Positions 7,455-15,824 of a stretch of DNA of 64,000 nucleotides are shown here, in pieces (position 1 is the first letter of the stretch; every line of letters starts with the position of its first letter). Under the pieces are notes generated by a model. That model ran no database searches and was not told where the DNA came from. It worked only from the letters and a program-made list of their open reading frames with translations. The stretch comes from Nocardioides_C sp963700955. GTDB lineage: Bacteria > Actinomycetota > Actinomycetes > Propionibacteriales > Nocardioidaceae. The stretch lies in contig CAVOZH010000012.1 of assembly GCA_963700955.1 (NCBI GenBank), forward strand, positions 496,001-560,000, given 5' to 3'. The translations under genes were made by a program, and so were the position numbers.

Positions 7455-9062
7455 CTAGCCGATCACCGGCTCGAGCTCCCCGACGCCAGGCTCGCCCGCC
7501 TCGGCCACGTAGTCGCCCACACGGGTGGCGTCGGCCCCCTCGGAGACCTTCATGCCCCGAAGCACGAGGGTGAGCACGACCGCCACCAGCAGGTTCGCGG
7601 CGAGGGCCGGGAACCCTGCCCAGATCGCCATGTCCGTGTCGAAGCCGAAGTGCGAGAGGGCGTAGCCGGCTCCCCCGAAGTGCGCCTTGATGACGTCTCC
7701 GGTCGCCGGGTCCACCTTGGGGATCTGGTAGAGCAGGACGACGGCTGTGACCATGCCGACCGCCCAGCCCCAGATCAGCCCTGCGCGATGGAACCACCGC
7801 GTGTAGAGCCCGAGGCCCACGGCCGGCAGCGTCTGCAGGATGATCACGCCGCCGATCAGCTGCAGGTCGATGGCGAACGACGGGTTCAGGAAGATGACGA
7901 ATCCCAGGGCACCGAACTTGACCACCAGCGACACGATCTTGGCGACCGTCGTCTCCTCCTTCGGCGTGGCGTCCGGTCGGAAGAACTCCTTGTAGATGTT
8001 GCGGGTGAAGGTGTTCGCGGCCGCGATCGACATGATCGCTGCCGGCACCAGCGCGCCGATCCCGATCGCGGCGAACGCGATCCCCGCGAACCACGACGGG
8101 AACTGCTGGTCGAACAGCACCGGGACGATGGTGTTGCCGCTCGTGTCGCCCGCCACCGGCTTCACGTCGGTCGCGATCGCGATGAAACCGAGAAGGGACA
8201 GGAAGCCCAGCATCAGGGAGTACAACGGCAGGAGCGCCATGTTGCGCTTCACCACGTCCCTGCTCCTGGCTGCCAGGATCGCCGTCGTGGAGTGGGGGTA
8301 GAGCATCAGCGCCATCGCGGAGCCCAGCGCCAGGGTGATGTACAACATCTGGGAGGACCCGGCAAGGATCGGTCCGGCGTCGGGTGAGCCGGCCAGCTTC
8401 TCCGACGCGGCCGCGAAGATGTCGGAGGTGCCGCCGACCTTGATGGGGATGTAGATCACCGCGACGATGACCACCAGGTAGATGAGCGTGTCCTTCACGA
8501 ACGCGATCAGCGCAGGCGCCCGCAGGCCGGAGGTGTAGGTGAACAGCGCCAGCACCAGGAACGCGATGGTGAGCGGCCACTTGCCGCCGATCCCCATCGT
8601 CGCCAGTACTGCCTGCACACCGACCAGCTGGAGAGCCACGTAGGGCATGGTCGCGATGAGACCGGTCAGGGCGACAGCGAGCGCCAGGGTGCGCGAGTCG
8701 AACCGCGCCCGGACGAAGTCCGCCGACGTCACGAAGCCGTGCCGGTGCGACACCGACCAGAGCCGGGCGAGGAAGAGGAACACGAGGGGGTAGAGCACCA
8801 CCGTGTACGGCACCGCGAAGAAGCCCATCGCGCCGGCGCCGAACATCAGGGCCGGGACGGCCACGAACGTGTAGGCGGTGTAGAGGTCCCCACCGATCAG
8901 GAACCACGAGACCCAGGTGCCGAACTTACGGCCGCCCAGGCCCCACTCGTCGAGGTGGTGCATGGTCTCGCCGGCCTTCCACCGCGAGGCCATGAAGCCC
9001 ATGACCGCGATGACGAGGAAGAGGAAGACGAAGATGACAAGCTCCACGACGTGGTCACTCAT
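7455..9062 (-). CDS. sodium:solute symporter (SSS family)
   Basis: A 535-residue polytopic membrane protein with about 13 hydrophobic helices, within the normal length of the SSS family. Landmarks are the N-terminal DEWGLGGRKFGTWVSWFLIGG block, the FVTSADFVRARFDSRTLAL loop, and SIAAANTFTRNIYKEF in the second half. These blocks are most like bacterial monocarboxylate/organic-acid symporters of the MctP kind, so import of small carboxylates with Na+ or H+ is a reasonable guess; the substrate cannot be read from the sequence. A strong ribosome site (AGGAAGAGGTGAG) precedes the ATG. It lies 6 nt downstream of a DUF3311-type small membrane protein, a pairing typical of this subgroup. Confidence 0.85.
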   Translation of the reverse strand: MSDHVVELVIFVFLFLVIAVMGFMASRWKAGETMHHLDEWGLGGRKFGTWVSWFLIGGDLYTAYTFVAVPALMFGAGAMGFFAVPYTVVLYPLVFLFLARLWSVSHRHGFVTSADFVRARFDSRTLALAVALTGLIATMPYVALQLVGVQAVLATMGIGGKWPLTIAFLVLALFTYTSGLRAPALIAFVKDTLIYLVVIVAVIYIPIKVGGTSDIFAAASEKLAGSPDAGPILAGSSQMLYITLALGSAMALMLYPHSTTAILAARSRDVVKRNMALLPLYSLMLGFLSLLGFIAIATDVKPVAGDTSGNTIVPVLFDQQFPSWFAGIAFAAIGIGALVPAAIMSIAAANTFTRNIYKEFFRPDATPKEETTVAKIVSLVVKFGALGFVIFLNPSFAIDLQLIGGVIILQTLPAVGLGLYTRWFHRAGLIWGWAVGMVTAVVLLYQIPKVDPATGDVIKAHFGGAGYALSHFGFDTDMAIWAGFPALAANLLVAVVLTLVLRGMKVSEGADATRVGDYVAEAGEPGVGELEPVIG

Positions 9063-9068
9063 GCCGGC

Positions 9069-9311
9069 TCACCTCTTCCTGGTCTTGAGGTATACGACGG
9101 CCGTGCACAGCGCGCTCAGCGGCACGAAGGCCAGCTGCACCCAGTAGAAGGCCGGCATCCCGAAGAGCGTCGGGTCCACGGTGTTGTAGATGCCGGTGAC
9201 CAGCGGGATCACGACCGGCACGATCAGCAGCAGCACCCACGGACTGCGGTCGGGGTTCTCGACCCGTTCCGGCGGTTGCCGCTCTTCGGACTTGCTCGAG
9301 ACAGTCGACAC
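9069..9311 (-). CDS. DUF3311-type small membrane protein, symporter partner
   Basis: An 80-residue protein with two membrane helices (SPWVLLLIVPVVIPLVTG and FYWVQLAFVPLSALCTAVVYL) and a basic KTRKR tail. It matches the general look of DUF3311 proteins, which are encoded next to sodium:solute symporters and are thought to be accessory subunits; their function is not established. The open frame extends upstream to 9401, but the GTG at 9311 is chosen because GGGAG lies 8 nt before it and the upstream residues are low-complexity. It is the first gene of a two-gene operon with the symporter. Confidence 0.7.
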   Translation of the reverse strand: MSTVSSKSEERQPPERVENPDRSPWVLLLIVPVVIPLVTGIYNTVDPTLFGMPAFYWVQLAFVPLSALCTAVVYLKTRKR

Positions 9312-9655
9312 GATGACCACTCCCGTTTCAGCGATCGCCCCAAGTGGGCCGCGTCGGAGCGTGGTGTGGCGCAGCTCACCCGGGATGTTTTGCCGCAGCA
9401 TAGGTCCAACGGACTAGTCCTCGGTAGACCCTGCGGGACGTTTGTCCGGGAAGACCGGGTTTTGTGCATGGCCCGACTGGGTCATCCGTGGCCCGTTGAC
9501 GCCAACGCCTGCCCGCCACATCGCCACCGGCTCGCGCTCGGGACCTCCGCGCCTGCCTGACGGGTCCAAAGTCCCTGCACACACAGGGAAATCCAGACAT
9601 ACGGTCGGAACGACTCGGCGCTGCTCGCGCGCCCGGAACTCCGAGAGGACCTCTT
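9312..9655. promoter_or_regulatory. divergent intergenic region between DUF3311/symporter and cydA
   Basis: These 344 bases hold no gene I can support. They must contain the promoters of two divergent operons. Two small symmetric elements stand out: GTCC-AAC-GGAC at 9404-9414 running into the palindrome GGACTAGTCC at 9411-9420, on the symporter side, and TCCCTG-CACACA-CAGGGA at 9572-9589 on the cydA side. I see no convincing Rex box and no convincing -35/-10 pair. Confidence 0.5.
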
Positions 9656-11098
9656 GTGGACGTCGTCGACATCGCCCGGTGGCAGTTCGGGATCATCACC
9701 GTCTACCACTTCTTGTTCGTCCCGATCACGATCGGGATGTCGGCGATCATCGCCGGTTTCGAGACCATGTGGGTGCGGACGCACAACGAGCAGTACCTCC
9801 GGCTGACGAAGTTCTTCGGCAAGCTCTTCCTGATCAACTTCGCGATCGGCGTGGTCACCGGCATCGTCCAGGAGTTCCAGTTCGGCATGAACTGGAGCGA
9901 CTACTCGCGCTTCGTCGGCGACATCTTCGGTGCGCCGCTCGCCATCGAGGGGCTTCTCGCGTTCTTCCTGGAGTCGACGTTCCTGGGCCTGTGGATCTTC
10001 GGCTGGGACAAGCTGCCGCGCGGCCTGCACGCCGCCACCATGTGGCTGGTCCACATCGGAACGCTGCTCTCGGCGTACTTCATCCTCGCGGCGAACTCCT
10101 GGATGCAGCACCCGGTCGGCTACAAGTTCAACCCCACCACCGGCCGCGCCGAGCTCACCGACTTCTGGGCCGTCATGACGAACAAGGTCCAGATGGTGAC
10201 CTTCCCGCACACCGTCACCGCCGCCTACATGACCGGCGGCGCGTTCATCGCCGGTGTCGCGCTCTGGCTGGCCATGCGCAACCGCACCCCCGACGCGGAC
10301 CGCCCGATGTACCGCAAGGCAGTGCGGATCGGGTCGGTGGTGGCCCTCGTCGCCGGCCTCGGAGTGGCGATCAGCGGTGACTTCCAGGGCAAGGTGATGA
10401 CCGACGTACAGCCCATGAAGATGGCCGCGGCCGAAGCGCTCTACAACACCGAGGAGCCGGCCAGCTTCTCGATCTTCACGATCGGCTCGCTCGACGGCAG
10501 CCAGGAGGTCTTCTCGGTCAAGGTGCCGCGGCTGCTCTCCTTCCTCGCCGAGAACAACCTCGACGCGCAGGTGGTCGGGATCAACCAGCTCCGCGAGGAG
10601 TACAAGCAGACCTACGGCCAGGACCCGGGCAAGAAGTACTACTCCCCCGGCGACTACACGCCGGTCATCCCGGTGACCTACTGGGCCTTCCGGCTGATGA
10701 TCGGGCTCGGCGTGGTAGCCGCCGCAGGTGCCGCGATGCTGATGTGGGCCACCCGGCGCGGGCGGATCCCGCAGGGCCGGGCCTGGGTCTGGCTCGCCCT
10801 CTCCCTGCCCCTGCTGCCTGTGGTGGCGAACTCGTTCGGCTGGATCTTCACCGAGATGGGCCGGCAGCCCTGGGCGGTCTTCGGGCTCATGACGACCGCG
10901 ACCGCCGTCTCACCCGGCGTCAGCGTCGGCGAGGCCTGGACGTCGGTGATCACGCTGACGCTCGTCTACGCCGTGCTGATGGTGATCGAGGTGGGCCTGA
11001 TGCTGAAGTACGTCCGGGCGGGCGCCGACCCGTTCGAGGAGCCGCCGAGCCCGAAGCTGGGCGAGCAGAGCGACGAGCCGCTCACCTTCGCCTACTGA
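9656..11098 (+). CDS. cydA: cytochrome bd ubiquinol/menaquinol oxidase subunit I
   Basis: A 480-residue CydA. It starts at a GTG with GAGAGGA upstream. The N-terminal block DIARWQFGIITVYHFLFVP carries the haem b595 axial His, and PHTVTAAYMTGG and the MGRQPWAVFGLM signature (GRQPW) are intact. The periplasmic Q-loop is of the short type usual outside proteobacteria. CydA binds haems b558, b595 and d and, with CydB, oxidises quinol while reducing oxygen to water with high affinity and without proton pumping. In actinobacteria it supports growth at low oxygen and resistance to nitric oxide and peroxide. It heads the cydA-cydB-cydDC operon. Confidence 0.97.
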   Translation: MDVVDIARWQFGIITVYHFLFVPITIGMSAIIAGFETMWVRTHNEQYLRLTKFFGKLFLINFAIGVVTGIVQEFQFGMNWSDYSRFVGDIFGAPLAIEGLLAFFLESTFLGLWIFGWDKLPRGLHAATMWLVHIGTLLSAYFILAANSWMQHPVGYKFNPTTGRAELTDFWAVMTNKVQMVTFPHTVTAAYMTGGAFIAGVALWLAMRNRTPDADRPMYRKAVRIGSVVALVAGLGVAISGDFQGKVMTDVQPMKMAAAEALYNTEEPASFSIFTIGSLDGSQEVFSVKVPRLLSFLAENNLDAQVVGINQLREEYKQTYGQDPGKKYYSPGDYTPVIPVTYWAFRLMIGLGVVAAAGAAMLMWATRRGRIPQGRAWVWLALSLPLLPVVANSFGWIFTEMGRQPWAVFGLMTTATAVSPGVSVGEAWTSVITLTLVYAVLMVIEVGLMLKYVRAGADPFEEPPSPKLGEQSDEPLTFAY

Positions 11099-11160
11099 GC
11101 CGACGACGGCTCACCGTCCCAGAACACCGACGAGACATCTGACAGAAAGACATTGATCCC

Positions 11161-12192
11161 ATGGAACTGACCACCGTCTGGTTCAGCCTCATCGCGGTGC
11201 TGTGGATCGGCTACTTCGTGCTCGAGGGCTTCGACTTCGGCGTCGGCATGCTGCTGCCGGTGCTGTCGAGGAACGAGACCGAGCGACGCGTCGTGATCAA
11301 CACGATCGGGCCGGTCTGGGACGGCAACGAGGTGTGGGTTCTCGTCGCCGGTGGCGCGACCTTCGCCGCCTTCCCGGAGTGGTACGCCACCTTGTTCAGC
11401 GGCTTCTACCTTCCCTTGCTGCTGATCCTGGTCGCCCTGATCGTCCGCGGCCTCGCCTTCGAGTACCGCGCCAAACGTGACGAGGCGGAGTGGAAGGCGC
11501 GGTGGGACAAGGCGATCTTCTTCGGCTCGCTGATCCCCGCGGTGCTGTGGGGTGTCGCGTTCGCGAACATCGTGCACGGCGTGCCGATCAACGCCGACAA
11601 GGAGTACGTCGGAAGCACGCTGACCCTGCTCAACCCCTACGCCCTGGTCGGCGGGCTGACCACGCTCGGGCTGTTCCTCACCCACGGCGCGCTGTTCCTC
11701 GCCCTCAAGACCGACGGCGACATCCGTCATCGCGCCCGCGATCTGGCGCTCGTGCTGGGCATGCCCACCGCCGGCGTCGCGGTCGTCTTCCTGACCTGGA
11801 CCCAGATCATCACCGGTGACCTGTGGTCCTCGGCGATCTTCGTCGCAGCCGCGTTGGCACTGCTCGGCGGGCTGTTCGCCGCCTGGAAGGGCCGCGAGGG
11901 ATGGGCCTTCATCGGTACCTTCGCCACGATCGGACTCGCCGTTGCGGGCCTGTTCGTCGCGCTGTTCCCGAACGTGATGCCCTCCACCGTCGATGCGGCC
12001 TACTCGCTCACCACGACGAACGCGTCGGCGACCGCCTACACCCTGAAGATCATGACCTGGGTCGCGGTGATCTTCACGCCGATCGTGCTGCTGTACCAGG
12101 GCTGGACGTACTGGGTCTTCAGCAAGCGGATCTCCGTGCACCACATCCCGACGCAGGCGCCGGCGGCAGGGGCGGTCGAGCAGGGCTCATGA
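11161..12192 (+). CDS. cydB: cytochrome bd oxidase subunit II
   Basis: A 343-residue CydB with about eight membrane helices. The N terminus MELTTVWFSLIAVLWIGYF followed by VLEGFDFGVGMLLP and GPVWDGNEVWVL is the family signature. CydB forms the heterodimer with CydA and stabilises the haem b595/d site. It starts 62 nt after cydA behind a weak AG-rich ribosome site and overlaps the cydDC start by 4 nt (ATGA), which suggests coupled translation of oxidase and assembly factor. Confidence 0.97.
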   Translation: MELTTVWFSLIAVLWIGYFVLEGFDFGVGMLLPVLSRNETERRVVINTIGPVWDGNEVWVLVAGGATFAAFPEWYATLFSGFYLPLLLILVALIVRGLAFEYRAKRDEAEWKARWDKAIFFGSLIPAVLWGVAFANIVHGVPINADKEYVGSTLTLLNPYALVGGLTTLGLFLTHGALFLALKTDGDIRHRARDLALVLGMPTAGVAVVFLTWTQIITGDLWSSAIFVAAALALLGGLFAAWKGREGWAFIGTFATIGLAVAGLFVALFPNVMPSTVDAAYSLTTTNASATAYTLKIMTWVAVIFTPIVLLYQGWTYWVFSKRISVHHIPTQAPAAGAVEQGS

Positions 12193-15100
12193 AGCCGCTC
12201 GACCCCCGGCTCCTGCCACACCTGACACCGGCCAGGCTCCCCCTGGCCGGTGTCGTCGCAGCGAGCACCTTCTCGGGACTGCTGCTCGTCGCGCAGGCGT
12301 TCGCGCTCGCGCAGCTGGTCACCTCGCTCTTCGCCGGCGCGAAGGACGGGTCGTGGGACTCGGCGGTCGCCGCAGCGATGTTCCTCGGGCTCGTGACGCT
12401 CGGCCGCGCGCTCACGTCCTGGCTGGTCGACGTACTCTCCGCCCGGGCCTCCGCGAAGGTCACCACGACTCTCCGGCACCGGCTGCTCACCGCGGCGCTG
12501 GGGCTCGGTCCGTTCGGCCTCTCGCAGCGGCGCAGCGGCGAGGTGGCGCTCCTCGCGACCCGGGGTGTCGCCGCGATCGACCCCTACCTGACGCGCTACC
12601 TGCCCGCACTTGTCGTGGCCGCGGTCCTTCCCGCGCTGACCGTCGTCGCGATCGCGACGCAGGACCTGCTCAGCGCCGGCATCGTGGTGGCGACGCTGCC
12701 ACTCGTGCCGGTCTTCGCGATCCTCGTCGGGGTTGCCACGCGCGACCGCGCCGACCGGCAGTGGCGGTCGCTGGCCATGCTCTCCGGCCACTTCGTCGAC
12801 GTCATGCGCGGGCTGCCGACCCTCGTCGCCTACCGGCGAGCGAAGGCTCAGTCGGCGTCGATCCGCTCCGTGACCGACCGATACCGGCGGGCCACCAACG
12901 AGACCCTGAAGCTCGCCTTCGCCTCCTCGGCCGTCCTCGAGCTGGTCGCCACTATCTCGGTCGCCCTGGTCGCGGTGACCGTGGGCCTTCGGTTGTCCAC
13001 CGGTTCCGTGGACCTGGGTACGGCGCTGGTCGTGCTGCTGCTCGCGCCGGAGGCGTACTGGCCGCTGCGCCGCGTAGGCGCCGAGTTCCACGCCGCGGCG
13101 GAGGGCACGGCAACGTTCGAGGCGGCCGACGAGATCCTGCGGGCAGGCGCCTCGGAGGCTGCCAGCTGGGATGCCGGCTGGGATGCCGGTGGCCCGGAGG
13201 GCACCCGGGCGGAGCACGCCAGGGCTGAGGGTGCCGTGTCGCGAGGCACCGCAGCGGCGCTGCCGGGCGAGATCCGGCTCGAGCGCCTGTGCGTCACGTA
13301 CCCGGGACGTCCTGAGCCGGTGCTCACCGACTTCACCGCAACCCTGCCTGCTCGTGGCGTGACAGCGGTCGTCGGGCCCTCTGGCTCGGGCAAGTCCACG
13401 CTCCTCGCGGCACTCATGGGCCACCTGCCCCTGCAGAACGGTCACGTCCTGCTCAACGGCCAGGAGGTCGACCCGACGACGTCCGCCTGGCGACGTGACG
13501 TGGCGTGGGTGCCGCAGCGCCCCTGGATCGCAACGGCAAGCGTTGCCGACAACGTCCGCTTCGGCCGGCCCGATGCCACCGACCTGGAGGTCTGGAGGGC
13601 CCTCGAACAGGTCTCGCTCGGCGAGGTCGTCGCAAGCCTTCCCGACGGGCTGCACGAGCAGCTAGCTGAGGACGGCGTCGGTCTGTCTGCCGGCGAGCGA
13701 GCCCGCCTGGCCCTTGCCCGGGCGGTCCTGGCCGAACGGCCTCTGGTCCTCCTCGACGAGCCGACCGCCCACCTGGATCCGCTCACCGAGTCGGTCATCG
13801 CCGAGACGGTCACGAGCCTGGGCGAACGGAGCTGCGTCGTCGTGGTCGCGCACCGGCCGGCCCTGGTTGCGCTTGCCGACCACGTGGTGGAGGTACCCCT
13901 ACGCCGTCCTTCGCTACACATTCCCGCCCCCCGCCAGGAGGTCGGGCCGGCGACGGGCTCCCGCGACGCAGCCACCGACGTCACCGCCGACGCGGAGATC
14001 CCGGCTGCGGCATCAGAAGGCAGCCCTGTGGTCGCCAGGGCGGCGGGCGGCGCGGTCTCGGAACGCGGCGATTCCTCTGCGAAGGAGCGCGCGACACCCC
14101 CCGATGCGCCGCTGCCGAACCACGCGGGCATCCGGCTCACTGCCGGGTCGATCCTCGGCGCCCTGGCCGCAGCCTCGGGCGTCGCCCTCACCGCCACCGC
14201 AGGTTGGCTGATCGCCCGTGCGGCGGAGCAGCCGCCGGTGCTCATGCTGATGGTCGCGATCATCGCCGTGCGCACGTTCGGCCTCGCGCGACCCGCACTC
14301 CGCTACGCCGAGCGTCTGGTATCGCATGACGTCGCGCTCCGGCTGCTCGCGGAGCGCCGCGCCGAGGTGTACGACGCGCTCGTCCCCCTCGTCCCGGGCC
14401 GACTCGGCCGTCAGCGTGGCGACGTCCTGTCCTCGGTCGTGGACGACGTCGACTCGCTGGTTGACCGGTACCTGCGCGTCCGTGCACCGCTGGTCACCTA
14501 CAGCGCAGTAGCCGTTCTGGCGACCCTGTTCGCGGCCTGGATCCTGCCGGACGCGGGCGTGGTCACCGGTGTCACGTTGCTCCTCGGCGGCGGGCTCGCG
14601 CACTCGGTCAGCCGCCTCGGCGTGGCCCGTACCGAGGACAGGTTCGTGGCCCGGCGTGCGACGCTCGCCGCTTCCGTCGTACAGACCCTCCAGGGCGCGT
14701 CCGACCTGATCATGTGGCAGGCGGACAAGCACGCGGTCGAGCGGGTTGACGAGGCCGGGCAAGCCCTGTCCTCGGCGGCCTTCCGTTCTGCGGCCGCCGT
14801 TGCCACCGGGCGGGCACTGGCACTTCTCGCGACCGGACTGGGCGTGCTGGGGATCGCCCGGGTCGGCGCCCCGGCACTCGCCGACGGGCGGGTGTCCGAA
14901 CCGATGCTCGCACTGCTCGTTCTGCTGCCGCTGGCCCTGCTCGAGGTCATCAGCCCACTGGCCGATGTCGGCGCGCTGCGGGTGCGGGTCGCCGCCGCCG
15001 ACCGCCGGCTCGCAGACCTCGCCGCCTCGACACCTGCCGTGACCGACCCCGCCGAGCCTGCGCCGGCGCCCGCTACCACCCCCACGCCGCGGGTACACCT

Positions 15101-15755
15101 CGACCGAGTTTCGGCGGGCTGGGGTAACGCTGCCGCGTTCCGCGGTCTCGACCTGGACCTTCCCGGCGGGTCACGGGTCGGCGTGGTCGGCCCCTCGGGC
15201 TCCGGGAAGTCCACGCTGGCCGCTGTACTGATGCGCTTCCTCGACCCGGCTTCAGGGCGGGTGACGATCGGCGGGGTACCGACGAGGTCGATGATGCTGG
15301 ACGACGTACGAGCGTGCGTCGGGCTCGTCGACGACGACCCTCATGTGTTCGCCTCGACGGTGTTCGAGAACATACGCCTGGCCCGCCCCGACGCCTCGGC
15401 CGCCGAGGTGGTGCAGGCGCTTCGCGCGGTGCACCTCGGCGGGTGGCTCGACGGACTTCCCAACGGCCTCCGGACAATCCTCGGCGACGGCTACACCCAC
15501 GTCTCGGGCGGTGAGCGAGCCCGCATCGGTATGGCTCGCGCTGTCCTCGCCGACCTGCCGGTCCTGGTGCTGGACGAACCGACCGCGCACTTGGACGCGG
15601 CTACCGCCGAGGCTGTGGCGCACGATCTCCTCGACGCATCGTCCGGTCGGAGCATCGTGTGGATCACCCACGGGACAGTTGGCCTCGACAGGGTCGACCG
15701 GGTGCTCGATCTGGGTCGGTGGTCAGCCAAGGAGCCGGTCATAGCGACGGCATGA
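12189..15755 (+). CDS. cydDC: fused thiol reductant ABC exporter CydDC
   Basis: A single 1188-residue chain containing two complete half-transporters. The first membrane domain (~residues 10-340) is followed by a nucleotide-binding domain with Walker A GPSGSGKST near residue 398, signature LSAGERARLALARAV and Walker B VLLDEPTAHLD. The second half has its own membrane domain (~645-910), Walker A near ~1000, signature VSGGERARIGMARAV and VLVLDEPTAHLD. Separate CydD and CydC proteins export cysteine and glutathione and are needed to assemble cytochrome bd; fused forms are common in actinobacteria. A linker between the halves is long and Ala-rich, and WDAG is duplicated by a 12-bp tandem repeat at 13167-13190. 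The ATG overlaps the cydB stop. Confidence 0.93.
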   Translation: MKPLDPRLLPHLTPARLPLAGVVAASTFSGLLLVAQAFALAQLVTSLFAGAKDGSWDSAVAAAMFLGLVTLGRALTSWLVDVLSARASAKVTTTLRHRLLTAALGLGPFGLSQRRSGEVALLATRGVAAIDPYLTRYLPALVVAAVLPALTVVAIATQDLLSAGIVVATLPLVPVFAILVGVATRDRADRQWRSLAMLSGHFVDVMRGLPTLVAYRRAKAQSASIRSVTDRYRRATNETLKLAFASSAVLELVATISVALVAVTVGLRLSTGSVDLGTALVVLLLAPEAYWPLRRVGAEFHAAAEGTATFEAADEILRAGASEAASWDAGWDAGGPEGTRAEHARAEGAVSRGTAAALPGEIRLERLCVTYPGRPEPVLTDFTATLPARGVTAVVGPSGSGKSTLLAALMGHLPLQNGHVLLNGQEVDPTTSAWRRDVAWVPQRPWIATASVADNVRFGRPDATDLEVWRALEQVSLGEVVASLPDGLHEQLAEDGVGLSAGERARLALARAVLAERPLVLLDEPTAHLDPLTESVIAETVTSLGERSCVVVVAHRPALVALADHVVEVPLRRPSLHIPAPRQEVGPATGSRDAATDVTADAEIPAAASEGSPVVARAAGGAVSERGDSSAKERATPPDAPLPNHAGIRLTAGSILGALAAASGVALTATAGWLIARAAEQPPVLMLMVAIIAVRTFGLARPALRYAERLVSHDVALRLLAERRAEVYDALVPLVPGRLGRQRGDVLSSVVDDVDSLVDRYLRVRAPLVTYSAVAVLATLFAAWILPDAGVVTGVTLLLGGGLAHSVSRLGVARTEDRFVARRATLAASVVQTLQGASDLIMWQADKHAVERVDEAGQALSSAAFRSAAAVATGRALALLATGLGVLGIARVGAPALADGRVSEPMLALLVLLPLALLEVISPLADVGALRVRVAAADRRLADLAASTPAVTDPAEPAPAPATTPTPRVHLDRVSAGWGNAAAFRGLDLDLPGGSRVGVVGPSGSGKSTLAAVLMRFLDPASGRVTIGGVPTRSMMLDDVRACVGLVDDDPHVFASTVFENIRLARPDASAAEVVQALRAVHLGGWLDGLPNGLRTILGDGYTHVSGGERARIGMARAVLADLPVLVLDEPTAHLDAATAEAVAHDLLDASSGRSIVWITHGTVGLDRVDRVLDLGRWSAKEPVIATA

Positions 15756-15824
15756 GCTTCTGTCCAGCACCGGTTGAGTCTTGGCTGCGAGGTTGGCGGC
15801 GTTCCGTGCTCGGCCGGCGCGCTT

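Noticed and set aside
5345..8387. Long plus-strand frames opposite ftsK and the symporter
   Set aside because: Shadow frames; they carry no recognisable domain and overlap two conserved genes completely.
9460..9655. A Rex operator upstream of cydA
   Set aside because: Only isolated TTGTG-like half sites are present; no full TTGTGN(n)CACAA palindrome is seen.
15756..15824. A terminator between convergent cydDC and the HNH gene
   Set aside because: Only short GC matches; nothing clearly better than chance.
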